Part shown: piece by piece, positions 1 to 8,633 of the stretch | Layout: each line of letters opens with the position of its first letter | Position numbering within the stretch: the first letter of the stretch is position 1 | Assembly: GCF_003171715.1 (NCBI RefSeq) | Contig: NZ_QGHL01000020.1 | Location: 186,001 to 250,000, forward strand | Direction of reading: 5' to 3' | Length of the DNA: 64,000 nt | Source of the DNA: Novosphingobium meiothermophilum | GTDB taxonomy: Bacteria; Pseudomonadota; Alphaproteobacteria; Sphingomonadales; Sphingomonadaceae | Program-made: the position numbers and the translations under genes | The notes under the pieces: generated by a model | Databases searched by the model: none | Seen by the model: only the letters and a program-made list of their open reading frames with translations | What the model was told of the DNA's origin: nothing

Positions 1-2
1 TC

Positions 3-1052
3 ACAAGCATCGGGGCGGCCTCTTACGGGATATACCTCTGGCACAACCCCCTGCTGGCCACGCTGGACTATGTCTGGCTCGATGTGCCCCCGCTCTGGCT
101 CTCGGCCAGTGCCATCGGGCTGGCAACAGCCTTGGGCTTTGCCTCGCTGCATCTGCTTGAGCGGCCTGTGCGCCAGCGTGAAATCCTGCGCGCTCCGCGG
201 GCGCTGGCGGTCTTCTGCGGGCTTTCGCTGGCGCTGGCGCTCGCCGCGGGCATTGCCGGGCATCTGCGCTGGCTTCAGCCGCGCAGCATCGTTGCCGCAA
301 AGGCGCTTGGTGCGCACCCCCCGCCGGGCGAGGAGCAGGGCATCATCCTTCCGGAAAATGGCGCGCCGCTGGCCTTCATCGTTTACGGGGACAGCCATGC
401 CCGGCAATACTTCCCTTCCCTTCAGGCGCGCTTTGGCAAGGGGGCACTGCTGACCGTGCCGGGCTGCCTATCACTGCCGCAAATCACCAGCCGCAACGAG
501 GTATCCGAAAGAGCCGAAATCTGCGCAGACTTGCCGCAGGAACTGGCAATGCTGGTGCGAGAGCGGCAAATCCCCGTGGTGATCTGGGCGCAGCGCTGGG
601 ACCGGGAACTTTATGACAAGGCATCGCTGCATCTTCTGGGGCAGGCATCCGGCGCAGCCTGGCCCGCAATGCAGCAGGGCATAGAACAATTGCGCGCATC
701 GCTGCCCTCCACCACCCGGCTAATTCTTGTAGGCAATGTTCCAACCGCTGCCACGGGCGGCCCGGCACTGTCTGACGGATACGCAAGGTGCCTTGCTTAT
801 CTCGATATCCGCTGCCCCGTGTCCTATCCGGCTGAAAGGGCAGAAGGCCGCCACATCAATCCCCTGCTGGCCTCATTGGCGATGCGGCTGCCGCAGACGT
901 TCTACTTTGATCCGACACTGGACCTTTGCGATGCCGCCGGGTGTGCGGTGATGCGGGATGGCAAGGTCATCTATCACGACTGGACACATCTTTCGGAATA
1001 TGGAGCTGGTCTAGTCGCCAGACGTCTGGGCGATGAGTTCCTCGCCCGCTGA
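3..1052 (+). CDS. Membrane acyltransferase with C-terminal SGNH domain (5' end missing)
   Basis: This is the 3' part of an acyltransferase-3 (OafA/YrhL-type) protein; 349 residues are visible and the reading frame is open to the window edge. The first visible residues (SYGIYLWHNPLL) are a typical late membrane segment of the acyltransferase-3 domain. One or two more hydrophobic helices follow, then a periplasmic SGNH hydrolase-like domain with the GDSH block (YGDSHARQYFP) and the final catalytic block (DWTHLSEYGAGL). Such proteins O-acylate surface polysaccharides or glycans, using an integral membrane donor domain and a periplasmic transfer domain. The exact substrate cannot be read from the sequence. 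Confidence 0.85.
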   Translation, partial: TSIGAASYGIYLWHNPLLATLDYVWLDVPPLWLSASAIGLATALGFASLHLLERPVRQREILRAPRALAVFCGLSLALALAAGIAGHLRWLQPRSIVAAKALGAHPPPGEEQGIILPENGAPLAFIVYGDSHARQYFPSLQARFGKGALLTVPGCLSLPQITSRNEVSERAEICADLPQELAMLVRERQIPVVIWAQRWDRELYDKASLHLLGQASGAAWPAMQQGIEQLRASLPSTTRLILVGNVPTAATGGPALSDGYARCLAYLDIRCPVSYPAERAEGRHINPLLASLAMRLPQTFYFDPTLDLCDAAGCAVMRDGKVIYHDWTHLSEYGAGLVARRLGDEFLAR

Positions 1053-1172
1053 ACATCCTGCACGCCGCCGCGAAGGCCCCTGTCGGCCGTTGTTGCCCCT
1101 TGCCATCGCGCGCCCCCTTGCCTAGCGGCGCGCAGACACAGCGCAAGCGCCAAACCTTCCACGGAGTCGAAC

Positions 1173-2489
1173 ATGGTCCCCCGCTACGCCCGCCCCGCGA
1201 TGACCGCCATCTGGGACCCCGAAGCCCGCTATCGCATCTGGTTCGAGATCGAAGCCCACGCCACCGAGAAGCTGGGGCAGCTTGGCGTTGTGCCGCCATC
1301 GGGCGCGAAGGCCCTGTGGGACTGGTGGGCGACGAACCCCAGGATCGACGTTGCCGCGATCGATGCCATCGAGGCCGTGACCAAGCACGATGTCATCGCC
1401 TTCCTCGATTGGGTCGCACAGCAGGTTGGGCCGGAAGCGCGCTTCATGCATCAGGGGATGACCAGTTCGGACGTGCTCGACACGACGCTGAGCGTTCAAC
1501 TTGCGCGCGCATCCGATATCCTGCTCGCTGATCTTGACGCCCTGCTTGAGGCCATCAAGCGCCGCGCCTACGAACACAAATACACGCCCACCATTGGCCG
1601 CAGCCACGGCATTCATGCCGAACCCACCACCTTCGGCAAGAAGCTGGCCGAAGCCTATGCCGAGTTCAGCCGCTGCAAGGCGCGCCTCGTGGCTGCCCGT
1701 GCCGAAATCGCCACTTGCGCCATTTCTGGCGCGGTGGGCACCTTTGCCAACATCGACCCGTCGGTCGAGGAATACGTGGCGGAAAAGCTGGGCCTTGCGG
1801 TGGAGCCAGTGTCCACCCAGGTGATCCCGCGCGATCGCCATGCCATGTTCTTCGCAACGCTGGGTGTCATCGCCAGCAGCATCGAGAGGCTCGCCGTGGA
1901 AATCCGCCATCTCCAGCGCACCGAAGTGCTGGAGGCGGAAGAATACTTCTCGCCCGGCCAGAAGGGTTCGTCGGCCATGCCGCACAAGCGCAACCCCGTG
2001 CTGACCGAGAACCTCACCGGGCTGGCCCGCATGGTGCGTTCGGCCGTGACCCCAGCGCTGGAAAACGTGGCGCTCTGGCACGAGCGCGACATCTCGCATT
2101 CCTCGGTCGAGCGGTTCATCGGCCCCGATGCAACGATTACCCTCGACTTTGCGCTCGCCCGCCTGACCTCGGTGGTCGACAAGCTGGTGATCTATCCTGA
2201 GCGGATGCAGAAGAACCTCGACCGGATGGGCGGCCTCGTCCACTCACAGCGGGTTCTGCTTGCCCTCACGCAGGCTGGGCTGGAACGCGACGCTGCCTAC
2301 CGTCTGGTTCAGCGCAACGCGATGAAGGTGTGGGAATCGGACGGACAGCTCAACCTCATGGAACTGCTGAAGGCTGATCCAGAAGTGGCTGCAACGCTGT
2401 CTGCCGAACAGATCGAGGACAAGTTCAACCTCGACTATCACTTCAAGGCAATCGACACGATCTTCGCGCGGGTCTTCGGCGAGGATTGA
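1173..2489 (+). CDS. purB: Adenylosuccinate lyase
   Basis: Cytoplasmic enzyme of purine synthesis. It removes fumarate from SAICAR and from adenylosuccinate. The 438-residue length is normal for the family. The fumarase/aspartase superfamily signature is present (GSSAMPHKRNPV, around residue 265), as are the substrate-loop histidine region (SHGIHAEPTTFG) and the MTSSDVLDT block. The ATG at 1173 lies about 120 bp after the acyltransferase stop, and no other gene is visible in that gap. A start at 1200 (MTAIWDPEARYRIW) is also possible, because many family members begin close to that residue. Confidence 0.95.
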   Translation: MVPRYARPAMTAIWDPEARYRIWFEIEAHATEKLGQLGVVPPSGAKALWDWWATNPRIDVAAIDAIEAVTKHDVIAFLDWVAQQVGPEARFMHQGMTSSDVLDTTLSVQLARASDILLADLDALLEAIKRRAYEHKYTPTIGRSHGIHAEPTTFGKKLAEAYAEFSRCKARLVAARAEIATCAISGAVGTFANIDPSVEEYVAEKLGLAVEPVSTQVIPRDRHAMFFATLGVIASSIERLAVEIRHLQRTEVLEAEEYFSPGQKGSSAMPHKRNPVLTENLTGLARMVRSAVTPALENVALWHERDISHSSVERFIGPDATITLDFALARLTSVVDKLVIYPERMQKNLDRMGGLVHSQRVLLALTQAGLERDAAYRLVQRNAMKVWESDGQLNLMELLKADPEVAATLSAEQIEDKFNLDYHFKAIDTIFARVFGED

Positions 2490-2585
2490 GGCAGGCCGGC
2501 GCGCGGTTGCCGATCGAGGAGGACTCGCAAAGCACGCGCGGCTGTCCTAAGCCTGTTGTTCCTGAAACAGCGGCAAGGCACGAGC

Positions 2586-2915
2586 ATGAGCGTTCTGCGC
2601 ACGATTTTCTGGGTGGTGGTGCTGGCAGCGCTTGCTGCATTCAGTGTTGCCAACTGGCAGCCCGTTGAAGTGCGCATATGGGAAGGTCTGCTCCTCGAAA
2701 CCAAACTTCCGGCGCTGGTCATGCTGGCCTTCCTGATCGGGCTGCTGCCAACCTGGCTACTTTATCGTGCCACGCGCTGGCGGCTTCAGCGGCGCATTGC
2801 CAACCTTGAAACCCAGTTGACCGCGAGGGCTGCGCCGTCGCTGACCTCGACCAACCTCGAAGCTGCCCGGTCTCCGACCCTGGCAGATGACCAACCGACG
2901 AGCGAAAATCCGTGA
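2586..2915 (+). CDS. LapA-domain inner-membrane protein
   Basis: A 109-residue protein with two hydrophobic helices (VLRTIFWVVVLAALAAFSVANW and LPALVMLAFLIGLLPTWLLY) separated by a short polar strand, followed by an Arg-rich amphipathic stretch and a low-complexity tail. This is the DUF1049/LapA arrangement, which in enterics is linked to lipopolysaccharide assembly; its role here is inferred. The ATG at 2586 was chosen over the upstream ATG at 2556 because it starts directly before the first membrane helix. The stop overlaps the GTG start of pyrF, so the two genes are probably translationally coupled. Confidence 0.75.
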   Translation: MSVLRTIFWVVVLAALAAFSVANWQPVEVRIWEGLLLETKLPALVMLAFLIGLLPTWLLYRATRWRLQRRIANLETQLTARAAPSLTSTNLEAARSPTLADDQPTSENP

Positions 2916-3586
2916 GCAACCCTGTCTATCTCGCCCTTGACCTGCCACGCCTTGATGCCGCCATTGCGCTTGCCAACAAGGTCAAGGGCCATATCGGCGG
3001 GCTGAAGCTGGGGCTGGAGTTCTTTTGTGCCCATGGCCATCACGGAGTGCATGAAATTGCCAAGGTGGGTCTGCCGATCTTCCTTGATCTCAAGCTGCAC
3101 GACATTCCCAATACGGTGGCCGGAGCGATGCAGGCCATACACGTGCTCGAACCGGCCATCGTCACCATCCATGCTCAGGGCGGACGGGCCATGATGGAAG
3201 ACGCCAAGGCCGCTGCGGGCGAGCATTGCAAGGTCGTTGCCGTCACCGTGCTGACCAGTCTTGACGATGCCGACATGGGCGATCTGGGCATTGACGGCTC
3301 GGCCCACGATCAGGCGCTGCGACTTGCCGATCTGGCACAGGAGGCGGGCCTTGATGGCATTGTCTGCTCCGGTCACGAGGTCGGCGCGGTCCACAAACGT
3401 TGGAAGAACGGGTTTTTCGTTGTCCCCGGTCTGCGCCCGGCCGAAGGCAAGCTGGGCGATCAGAAGCGCGCCGTGACCCCGCGCGCCGCGCGCGATGCCG
3501 GCGCCAGCGTCCTCGTCATCGGCCGCCCCATCAGCCGTGCCGAAGACCCGGTTGCCGCCGCCCGCGCGATTGAAGCCACACTGTAA
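2912..3586 (+). CDS. pyrF: Orotidine 5'-phosphate decarboxylase
   Basis: Catalyses the last step of UMP synthesis, decarboxylating OMP. The catalytic D-x-K-x-x-D signature is visible as LDLKLHDIPNT near residue 60, and the phosphate-binding end is seen in VPGLRP and VIGRPIS. The protein is 224 residues, normal for the bacterial enzyme. The start is a GTG whose last bases form the stop codon of the LapA-domain gene (GTGA overlap). The gene therefore sits in a purB-lapA-pyrF-acetyltransferase-trpF run that mixes nucleotide and tryptophan synthesis. Confidence 0.95.
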   Translation: MSNPVYLALDLPRLDAAIALANKVKGHIGGLKLGLEFFCAHGHHGVHEIAKVGLPIFLDLKLHDIPNTVAGAMQAIHVLEPAIVTIHAQGGRAMMEDAKAAAGEHCKVVAVTVLTSLDDADMGDLGIDGSAHDQALRLADLAQEAGLDGIVCSGHEVGAVHKRWKNGFFVVPGLRPAEGKLGDQKRAVTPRAARDAGASVLVIGRPISRAEDPVAAARAIEATL

Positions 3587-3590
3587 ACGG

Positions 3591-4094
3591 ATGATCCGCT
3601 TCCGTCTGGCCCGACCTGCCGATGTTCCCGCGCTGCGCGCGCTGGTTGAACGCGCCTATCGCGGTGAAACTGCAAAACAGGGCTGGACGCATGAAGCCGA
3701 CCTGCTTGACGACGAGCGGACCAGCGATGCCGAACTGGCCGATGCGATTGCCAGCGACGATGCGCGCGTATTGCTCGCACTGAACGAAGCCGGACTTGCG
3801 GGCACGGTCACGGTCCGCAACCTCGGCGCAGGCCGCGCTTATCTGGGAATGCTGTGCGTCGATCCATCCCTTCAGGCGGCAGGTCTTGGCCGCGCACTGG
3901 TTGCAGATGCAGAGGACATGGCCGCCGAGGAGTTTGGCGCGGGCGTCATGGAAATGACCGTGATCGCCATCCGCGAAGAACTGATCGCATGGTATGAACG
4001 ACTGGGCTATGTCCGCACGGGCGAAACGCGCCCCTTTCCGAACGGGGAAGATCGGCCATTCCGGATGGCGGTGCTGGAGCGCAAGATCGGCTGA
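3591..4094 (+). CDS. GNAT-family N-acetyltransferase
   Basis: A 167-residue protein beginning MIRFRLARPADVPALRALV, the usual first strand and helix of a GNAT fold. The acetyl-CoA binding region is visible as YLGMLCVDPSLQAAGLGRALVADAE (Q/R-x-x-G-x-G/A type), and the C-terminal YERLGYVRTGETRPF resembles the final strand. The substrate is unknown. The ATG at 3591 lies four bases after the pyrF stop and was preferred to the longer in-frame extension, which only overlaps pyrF. Probably transcribed with pyrF. Confidence 0.8.
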   Translation: MIRFRLARPADVPALRALVERAYRGETAKQGWTHEADLLDDERTSDAELADAIASDDARVLLALNEAGLAGTVTVRNLGAGRAYLGMLCVDPSLQAAGLGRALVADAEDMAAEEFGAGVMEMTVIAIREELIAWYERLGYVRTGETRPFPNGEDRPFRMAVLERKIG

Positions 4095-4179
4095 TTGCCG
4101 CAGTCCCTTGGGGGTCAGCTTCTGGCATTGCTGATGCCCGATTTGACAGGAAGCGCGCATCGGCCCTAGTCCGCGCAGC

Positions 4180-4830
4180 ATGTCAGCCCGTGCGCCTTCG
4201 ATAAAGATCTGCGGTATCACCACCCGTGAAGCGCTTGACGCCGCTATCCGCGCGCGTGCAAGCCACGTCGGCTTCAATTTCTTCCCGCCCTCGCCGCGGT
4301 TCTTGCCCCTTGCGGATGCTCCGGCACTTGCTGCACAGGCGCAGGACCAGATCACGCGGGTCGGTGTCTTCGTCGATGCCGCCGACGATTTCATCGCCGA
4401 AGCCATTGCAGCTGCAAGGCTTGATGCCATCCAGTTGCACGGCGCGGAAGACCCGTCTCGCGTTGCATCGTTGCGCCAGCGCTTCGGAATCCCAGTGTGG
4501 AAGGTCGTTTCCGTTGCCGGACCCGGCGATGTGGCAAAGGCAGATCGCCATGCCGGTGCAGCGGACTTCATCCTGTTCGATGCCAAGACGCCCAAGGGCG
4601 CCGCGCTGCCGGGCGGACTGGGGCTGGCTTTCGACTGGACACTGCTCCAGGCATGGAAAGGCGCATGTCCCTGGGGGCTGGCAGGCGGGCTGAACCCGGC
4701 CAATGTGGCCGAAGCCCTGCGCCAGACTGGGGCCGGTCTGGTAGACGTCTCGTCTGGGGTGGAGCGCGCGCCCGGCGTCAAGGACGCGGATCTCATCCGC
4801 ACGTTCTGTTTCAACGCGCGCGCCGCCTGA
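4180..4830 (+). CDS. trpF: Phosphoribosylanthranilate isomerase
   Basis: Catalyses the Amadori rearrangement of phosphoribosylanthranilate to CdRP in tryptophan synthesis. The N-terminal KICGITTREALDAAI carries the catalytic cysteine. The catalytic aspartate region is GVFVDA, and the phosphate-binding end is LVDVSSGVERAPGVKD. The protein is 216 residues, a normal length. It is followed by a strong bidirectional hairpin terminator (4841-4872). trpB and trpA lie about 0.9 kb further on, separated from trpF by an opposite-strand outer-membrane gene, so trpF cannot share one simple transcript with trpBA. Confidence 0.95.
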   Translation: MSARAPSIKICGITTREALDAAIRARASHVGFNFFPPSPRFLPLADAPALAAQAQDQITRVGVFVDAADDFIAEAIAAARLDAIQLHGAEDPSRVASLRQRFGIPVWKVVSVAGPGDVAKADRHAGAADFILFDAKTPKGAALPGGLGLAFDWTLLQAWKGACPWGLAGGLNPANVAEALRQTGAGLVDVSSGVERAPGVKDADLIRTFCFNARAA

Positions 4831-4840
4831 ATGACACAAG

Positions 4841-4872
4841 AAGGGCGGCTCTCCATCGGGAGAGCCGCCCTT
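4841..4872. terminator. Bidirectional hairpin terminator between trpF and the beta-barrel gene
   Basis: A perfect 14-bp stem (AAGGGCGGCTCTCC pairing with GGAGAGCCGCCCTT) closes a four-base loop. It lies between the convergent ends of trpF (+) and the outer-membrane gene (-), with A-rich sequence on the left and TTCC on the right, so it can serve both transcripts. Confidence 0.8.
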
Positions 4873-4904
4873 CCTCAGATCACATCCGACGAATCGATGA
4901 ATCG

Positions 4905-5366
4905 TCAGAAGCGAAGGCCGACGCCCACCACTGCCGCATCGCTGTCGCGCAGCAGCGCGTTGTCAGCGAAGAAGTGGCGATATTCGACCTTGCCATAGAA
5001 CTTGCCAAAACCGTGCTGATAGCCCGCGCCCAGCGACCAGGCACCATCGCACAGATCGCACGATTCGGTGTTGTAGCCACCGATGCCGTAAAGCTTGCCG
5101 TTATCGTTGATCTTGACACCAGCGCGGCCGTTGAAGCCGAACGTCACCTTCGTTCCGCCCTGAAGCACCTTGTCGGCCGACACTTCTGCGCCGACGAACG
5201 CGGTCTTGCCGAGATCGAAGTCATAACCAGCGGCAATGCCGGCGATCGCTTCGGTGTTGGTGCGGTCCCACACGACGCCGCCACGCGATTCAATGCGGGC
5301 TTCGTTGGCGAGAGCCGGAGTTGCCGCAACGAGCGAAGCGGCAAGCGAGAGAAGAACCAGACGCAT
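4905..5366 (-). CDS. Small outer-membrane beta-barrel protein
   Basis: A 153-residue protein with a clear signal peptide (MRLVLLSLAASLVAATPALA, cut after ALA), then alternating strands rich in Gly and aromatics, ending in phenylalanine (VVGVGLRF). This is the C-terminal signature of outer-membrane barrels handled by BamA. Length and strand number suggest an 8-strand barrel of the OmpA/OmpW-like porin group. Two cysteines (ESCDLCDG) could form a loop disulfide. An AGGAG Shine-Dalgarno lies just before the ATG. Its ligand or role is not evident. It sits between trpF and trpB on the opposite strand. Confidence 0.8.
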   Translation of the reverse strand: MRLVLLSLAASLVAATPALANEARIESRGGVVWDRTNTEAIAGIAAGYDFDLGKTAFVGAEVSADKVLQGGTKVTFGFNGRAGVKINDNGKLYGIGGYNTESCDLCDGAWSLGAGYQHGFGKFYGKVEYRHFFADNALLRDSDAAVVGVGLRF

Positions 5367-5480
5367 AGTTTTTACTCCTGACTTTTTGGCCCCTTCTGTG
5401 CCGGGGGCGAGGGTCAGGTAGGTAGAAAATCCTGCATCTACAATGAATGAGAAACAATCGTGAAGATGACATTGGCGACA

Positions 5481-5498
5481 TGTGACAATTTTGTCACA
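5481..5498. promoter_or_regulatory. Inverted repeat TGTGACAA-TT-TTGTCACA upstream of the beta-barrel gene
   Basis: Two perfect 8-bp arms flank a 2-bp centre in an AT-rich stretch about 115 bp upstream of the minus-strand beta-barrel start. It has the look of a dimeric regulator operator. The half-sites resemble CRP (TGTGA/TCACA), but the spacing is 8 rather than 6 bases, so a standard CRP site is unlikely. This is the main recognisable signal in the 5367-5556 part of the intergenic gap. Confidence 0.4.
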
Positions 5499-5556
5499 TT
5501 ACCATTCTTCAGCAATTGTTCCGTTTGATATTTTTTCTTGTCATTACTTAAGCACG

Positions 5557-5582
5557 AAAAGGCGGCTCCTTTCGGAACCGCC
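5557..5582 (-). terminator. Orphan minus-strand terminator hairpin upstream of trpB
   Basis: Read on the minus strand, GGCGGTTCC-GAAA-GGAGCCGCC is followed directly by TTTTCGTG: a 9-bp stem with one G-U pair, a GNRA loop and a T-run. No minus-strand gene lies upstream to be terminated, since the next sequence is the trpB leader. See the findings. Confidence 0.6.
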
Positions 5583-5740
5583 TCCACGACGTTGCAACGC
5601 CCGCCTACTGCGCCGCGCCTTGCCCGAAGATGAACGGGCCAGCAAGGCTGTTGTCTCAGGGAAGGAACGCTCTCCTGCCCGAAAGGGTTCCATGCTCGGA
5701 ATCTGGACAAGCGCCGCGCCCTCTGCCAAGCGGCATGGCC

Positions 5741-6955
5741 ATGAACGCGCAAACTCCGAACAGCTTCCGCAATCAGCCAGACGAGCGCGGCCACTTCGGC
5801 CAGTTCGGCGGGCGCTACGTTGCCGAAACGCTGATGCCGCTGATCCTCGATCTGGAAACCGAATACCGCAAGGCCAAGGCCGACCCGGCATTTCAGGCCG
5901 AGTTCGACGATCTGCTTGAGCACTACGTGGGCCGACCCAGCCCGCTCTATTTTGCCCCCCGGCTGACCGAGGAATTGGGCGGCGCACAGGTCTGGTTCAA
6001 GCGCGACGAGTTGAACCACACGGGCGCACACAAGATCAACAACTGCATTGGGCAGATCCTGCTGGCAATCCGCATGGGCAAAACCCGGATCATCGCCGAA
6101 ACCGGCGCGGGCCAGCATGGCGTGGCCACGGCCACGGTCTGCGCGCGCTTCGGCCTGCCCTGCGTGATATTCATGGGCGCGACCGACGTTGAACGGCAGA
6201 AGCCCAACGTGTTCCGCATGAAGCTGCTGGGTGCAGAGGTCGTGCCTGTCACCGCAGGCGCTGGCACGCTGAAAGATGCAATGAACGAAGCCCTGCGCGA
6301 CTGGGTGGCGAACGTCCACAACACGTTCTACATCATCGGCACGGCCGCAGGCCCGCATCCTTACCCGGAACTCGTCCGCGATTTCCAGAGCGTGATCGGC
6401 AAGGAAGCCCGCGCGCAGATGCTGGCCCGCACCGGTCGCCTGCCTGACCTGCTGGTGGCAGCAATCGGCGGCGGATCGAATGCCATCGGTCTGTTCCACC
6501 CGTTCCTTGACGATGCCAGCGTCAGGATGCTCGGCGTCGAGGCGGCGGGACATGGACTGGACAGGGAACATGCCGCCAGCCTGGCGGGCGGACGCCCCGG
6601 CATCCTCCACGGCAACAAGACCTACCTGCTTCAGGACGAGGACGGCCAGATCATCGAAGGCCACTCGATCAGTGCCGGCCTCGACTATCCCGGCATCGGT
6701 CCTGAGCATTCATGGCTGAAGGAAATCGGCCGTGTCGATTACACGTCGGTCACCGACACCGAAGCGCTTGATGCCTTCCAGCTTCTGTGCCGTACCGAAG
6801 GCATCATCCCGGCGCTTGAACCCGCCCACGCCATCGCGGCGGTGAAGAAGGTCGCGCCCACTATGGGCAAGGATCAGATCATCCTCGCCAACCTGTGCGG
6901 ACGCGGCGACAAGGACATCTTCTCGGTAGCCGAACATCTTGGAGTTAAACTCTGA
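5741..6955 (+). CDS. trpB: Tryptophan synthase beta chain
   Basis: PLP enzyme that condenses indole and serine into tryptophan. The PLP lysine lies in the conserved block [10 protein letters not shown], and the phosphate-binding glycine loop is GGGSNAIG. The substrate block is [11 protein letters not shown]. The ATG at 5741 ([26 protein letters not shown]) gives 404 residues, matching the family. An in-frame ATG two codons earlier (5735) is an alternative, and longer extensions lack family resemblance. The stop TGA overlaps the trpA ATG by one base, which indicates coupling with its alpha partner. Confidence 0.95.
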   Translation: MNAQTPNSFRNQPDERGHFGQFGGRYVAETLMPLILDLETEYRKAKADPAFQAEFDDLLEHYVGRPSPLYFAPRLTEELGGAQVWFKRDELNHTGAHKINNCIGQILLAIRMGKTRIIAETGAGQHGVATATVCARFGLPCVIFMGATDVERQKPNVFRMKLLGAEVVPVTAGAGTLKDAMNEALRDWVANVHNTFYIIGTAAGPHPYPELVRDFQSVIGKEARAQMLARTGRLPDLLVAAIGGGSNAIGLFHPFLDDASVRMLGVEAAGHGLDREHAASLAGGRPGILHGNKTYLLQDEDGQIIEGHSISAGLDYPGIGPEHSWLKEIGRVDYTSVTDTEALDAFQLLCRTEGIIPALEPAHAIAAVKKVAPTMGKDQIILANLCGRGDKDIFSVAEHLGVKL

Positions 6956-7755
6956 TGTCGCGCCTCTCCAGCGCCTTTTCCAAGGGCCGTCCTGCCCTTG
7001 TCACCTTCGTCACCGGAGGCGATCCCACACCCGATGCCACGGCTGCGATTCTCGACGCGCTTGTCGAAGGCGGGGCCGATGTCATCGAACTGGGGATGCC
7101 CTTCACCGATCCCATGGCCGATGGCCCGGCAATCCAGCTCGCGAACCTGCGCTCGTTGGGAGCAGGCACCAAGACCGCCGACATTCTGGCGATTGCTACT
7201 GCGTTCCGCGCGCGTCATCCGGAGGTGCCACTGGTGCTGATGGGCTATGCCAACCCGATGACGATTCGCGGGAGCAACTGGTTTGCCGCCGAATGCGTGA
7301 AGGCCGGGGTCGATGGCGTCATCTGCGTCGACATTCCGCCGGAAGAAGATGCCGAGCTTGGTCCTGCGCTTCGCGCAGCGGGCATATCGCTAATTCGTCT
7401 TGCCACACCTACGACAGACCATGCGCGGCTTCCGGCGGTGCTCGAAGGGTCTTCGGGCTTTCTCTATTATGTCTCGGTCGCCGGGATTACCGGGATGCAG
7501 CAGGCGGCGCAGGCATCGATCGACGAGGCGGTGGCAAGGATCAAGCAATCCGCGACGATTCCCGTCGCCGTGGGCTTCGGCGTGCGCACGCCTGAACAGG
7601 CTGCCGCGATTGCGCGGGTGGCGGATGGCGTCGTTGTCGGCTCGGCGCTGGTCGATCTCGTCGCAAAACACGGCACGAATGCCGCCGGGCCAGTGAAGGA
7701 ACTCACCGCCGCGCTTGCCAATGCCGTCCACTCTGCCCGCAAGGGCGCTTTGTAA
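6955..7755 (+). CDS. trpA: Tryptophan synthase alpha chain
   Basis: TIM-barrel subunit that cleaves indole-3-glycerol phosphate and channels indole to TrpB. The catalytic glutamate block is [19 protein letters not shown], and the second acid lies in [11 protein letters not shown]. The phosphate-binding strands end in GFGVRTPEQ and VVGSALVD. The 266-residue length is normal. It starts on the TGATG junction with trpB and is followed 13 bases later by accD. The trpB-trpA-accD-folC order is common in proteobacteria. Confidence 0.95.
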   Translation: MSRLSSAFSKGRPALVTFVTGGDPTPDATAAILDALVEGGADVIELGMPFTDPMADGPAIQLANLRSLGAGTKTADILAIATAFRARHPEVPLVLMGYANPMTIRGSNWFAAECVKAGVDGVICVDIPPEEDAELGPALRAAGISLIRLATPTTDHARLPAVLEGSSGFLYYVSVAGITGMQQAAQASIDEAVARIKQSATIPVAVGFGVRTPEQAAAIARVADGVVVGSALVDLVAKHGTNAAGPVKELTAALANAVHSARKGAL

Positions 7756-7768
7756 GGATATTCCGGGC

Positions 7769-8620
7769 ATGAGCTGGCTCAACAAGGTCCGCAACGCGCT
7801 CCCCTTCACGCCGAAGCGGGATACGCCGGACAACCTGTGGATCAAATGCCCTTCGTGCAGCGAAATGCTGTTCACCAAGGAATACGAGGAAAACCTTTCG
7901 GTCTGCCCGCATTGCGAGCACCATGGCCGCATCGGCGCCGATGCACGGTTCAGCCAGTTGCTCGACCCCGGCTATGAACTGCTGCCCGCGCCCAAGGTCA
8001 AGGAAGACCCGCTCAAGTTCCGCGACAGCAAGAAGTATGTCGATCGCCTGAAGGCCGCCCGCGCCGCCAATCCTCATCCCGATGCGCTGACCAACGCATT
8101 GGGCCGGATCGAGGGACAGAAGACCGTCGTCGGCGTGCAGGACTTCGCCTTCATGGGTGGTTCGATGGGCATGGCCGTGGGCAATGCCTTCGTCGCTGGA
8201 TGCGCGCGCGCGGTGCAGGAAAAGTGCCCCTATGTGGCCGTCACAGCAGCAGGGGGTGCGCGGATGCAGGAAGGCATCCTCAGCCTCATGCAGATGCCGC
8301 GTTCAACCGTGGCGATTGCCGGTCTGCGCGCTGCCGGTCTGCCCTACATCGTGGTGCTGACCGATCCGACCACGGGCGGCGTCACGGCCAGCTATGCCAT
8401 GCTGGGCGACGTGCAGATTGCCGAGCCCGGCGCGCTGATCGGCTTTGCCGGACAGCGCGTGATTCAGGACACGATCCGCGAGAAGCTGCCCGAAGGGTTC
8501 CAGCGTGCCGAATACCTGCATGCCCACGGCATGGTCGACATGGTCACACACCGGCGTGATCTGAAAGCCACGCTGGCGCAGGTCATCGACTATCTGATGG
8601 CGGGCAAGGCAGCCGCCTGA
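7769..8620 (+). CDS. accD: Acetyl-CoA carboxylase carboxyltransferase subunit beta
   Basis: Beta half of the carboxyltransferase that makes malonyl-CoA for fatty-acid synthesis. The N-terminal C4 zinc ribbon is complete (CPSCSEML...VCPHCEHHG, residues about 27-50). A crotonase-like carboxyltransferase domain follows, with [17 protein letters not shown] and [17 protein letters not shown]. The start at 7769 ([13 protein letters not shown]) gives 283 residues, the usual size. The upstream in-frame extension only overlaps trpA. The downstream folC starts 13 bases after the stop. Confidence 0.95.
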   Translation: MSWLNKVRNALPFTPKRDTPDNLWIKCPSCSEMLFTKEYEENLSVCPHCEHHGRIGADARFSQLLDPGYELLPAPKVKEDPLKFRDSKKYVDRLKAARAANPHPDALTNALGRIEGQKTVVGVQDFAFMGGSMGMAVGNAFVAGCARAVQEKCPYVAVTAAGGARMQEGILSLMQMPRSTVAIAGLRAAGLPYIVVLTDPTTGGVTASYAMLGDVQIAEPGALIGFAGQRVIQDTIREKLPEGFQRAEYLHAHGMVDMVTHRRDLKATLAQVIDYLMAGKAAA

Positions 8621-8633
8621 ACGGGCACCCGCC

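Noticed and set aside
1122..2243. Long minus-strand open frames opposite purB and other GC-rich genes
   Set aside because: High-GC antisense frames that mirror real genes and lack recognisable motifs.
5481..5498. Canonical CRP site
   Set aside because: Half-sites match, but the spacer is 8 rather than 6 bases.
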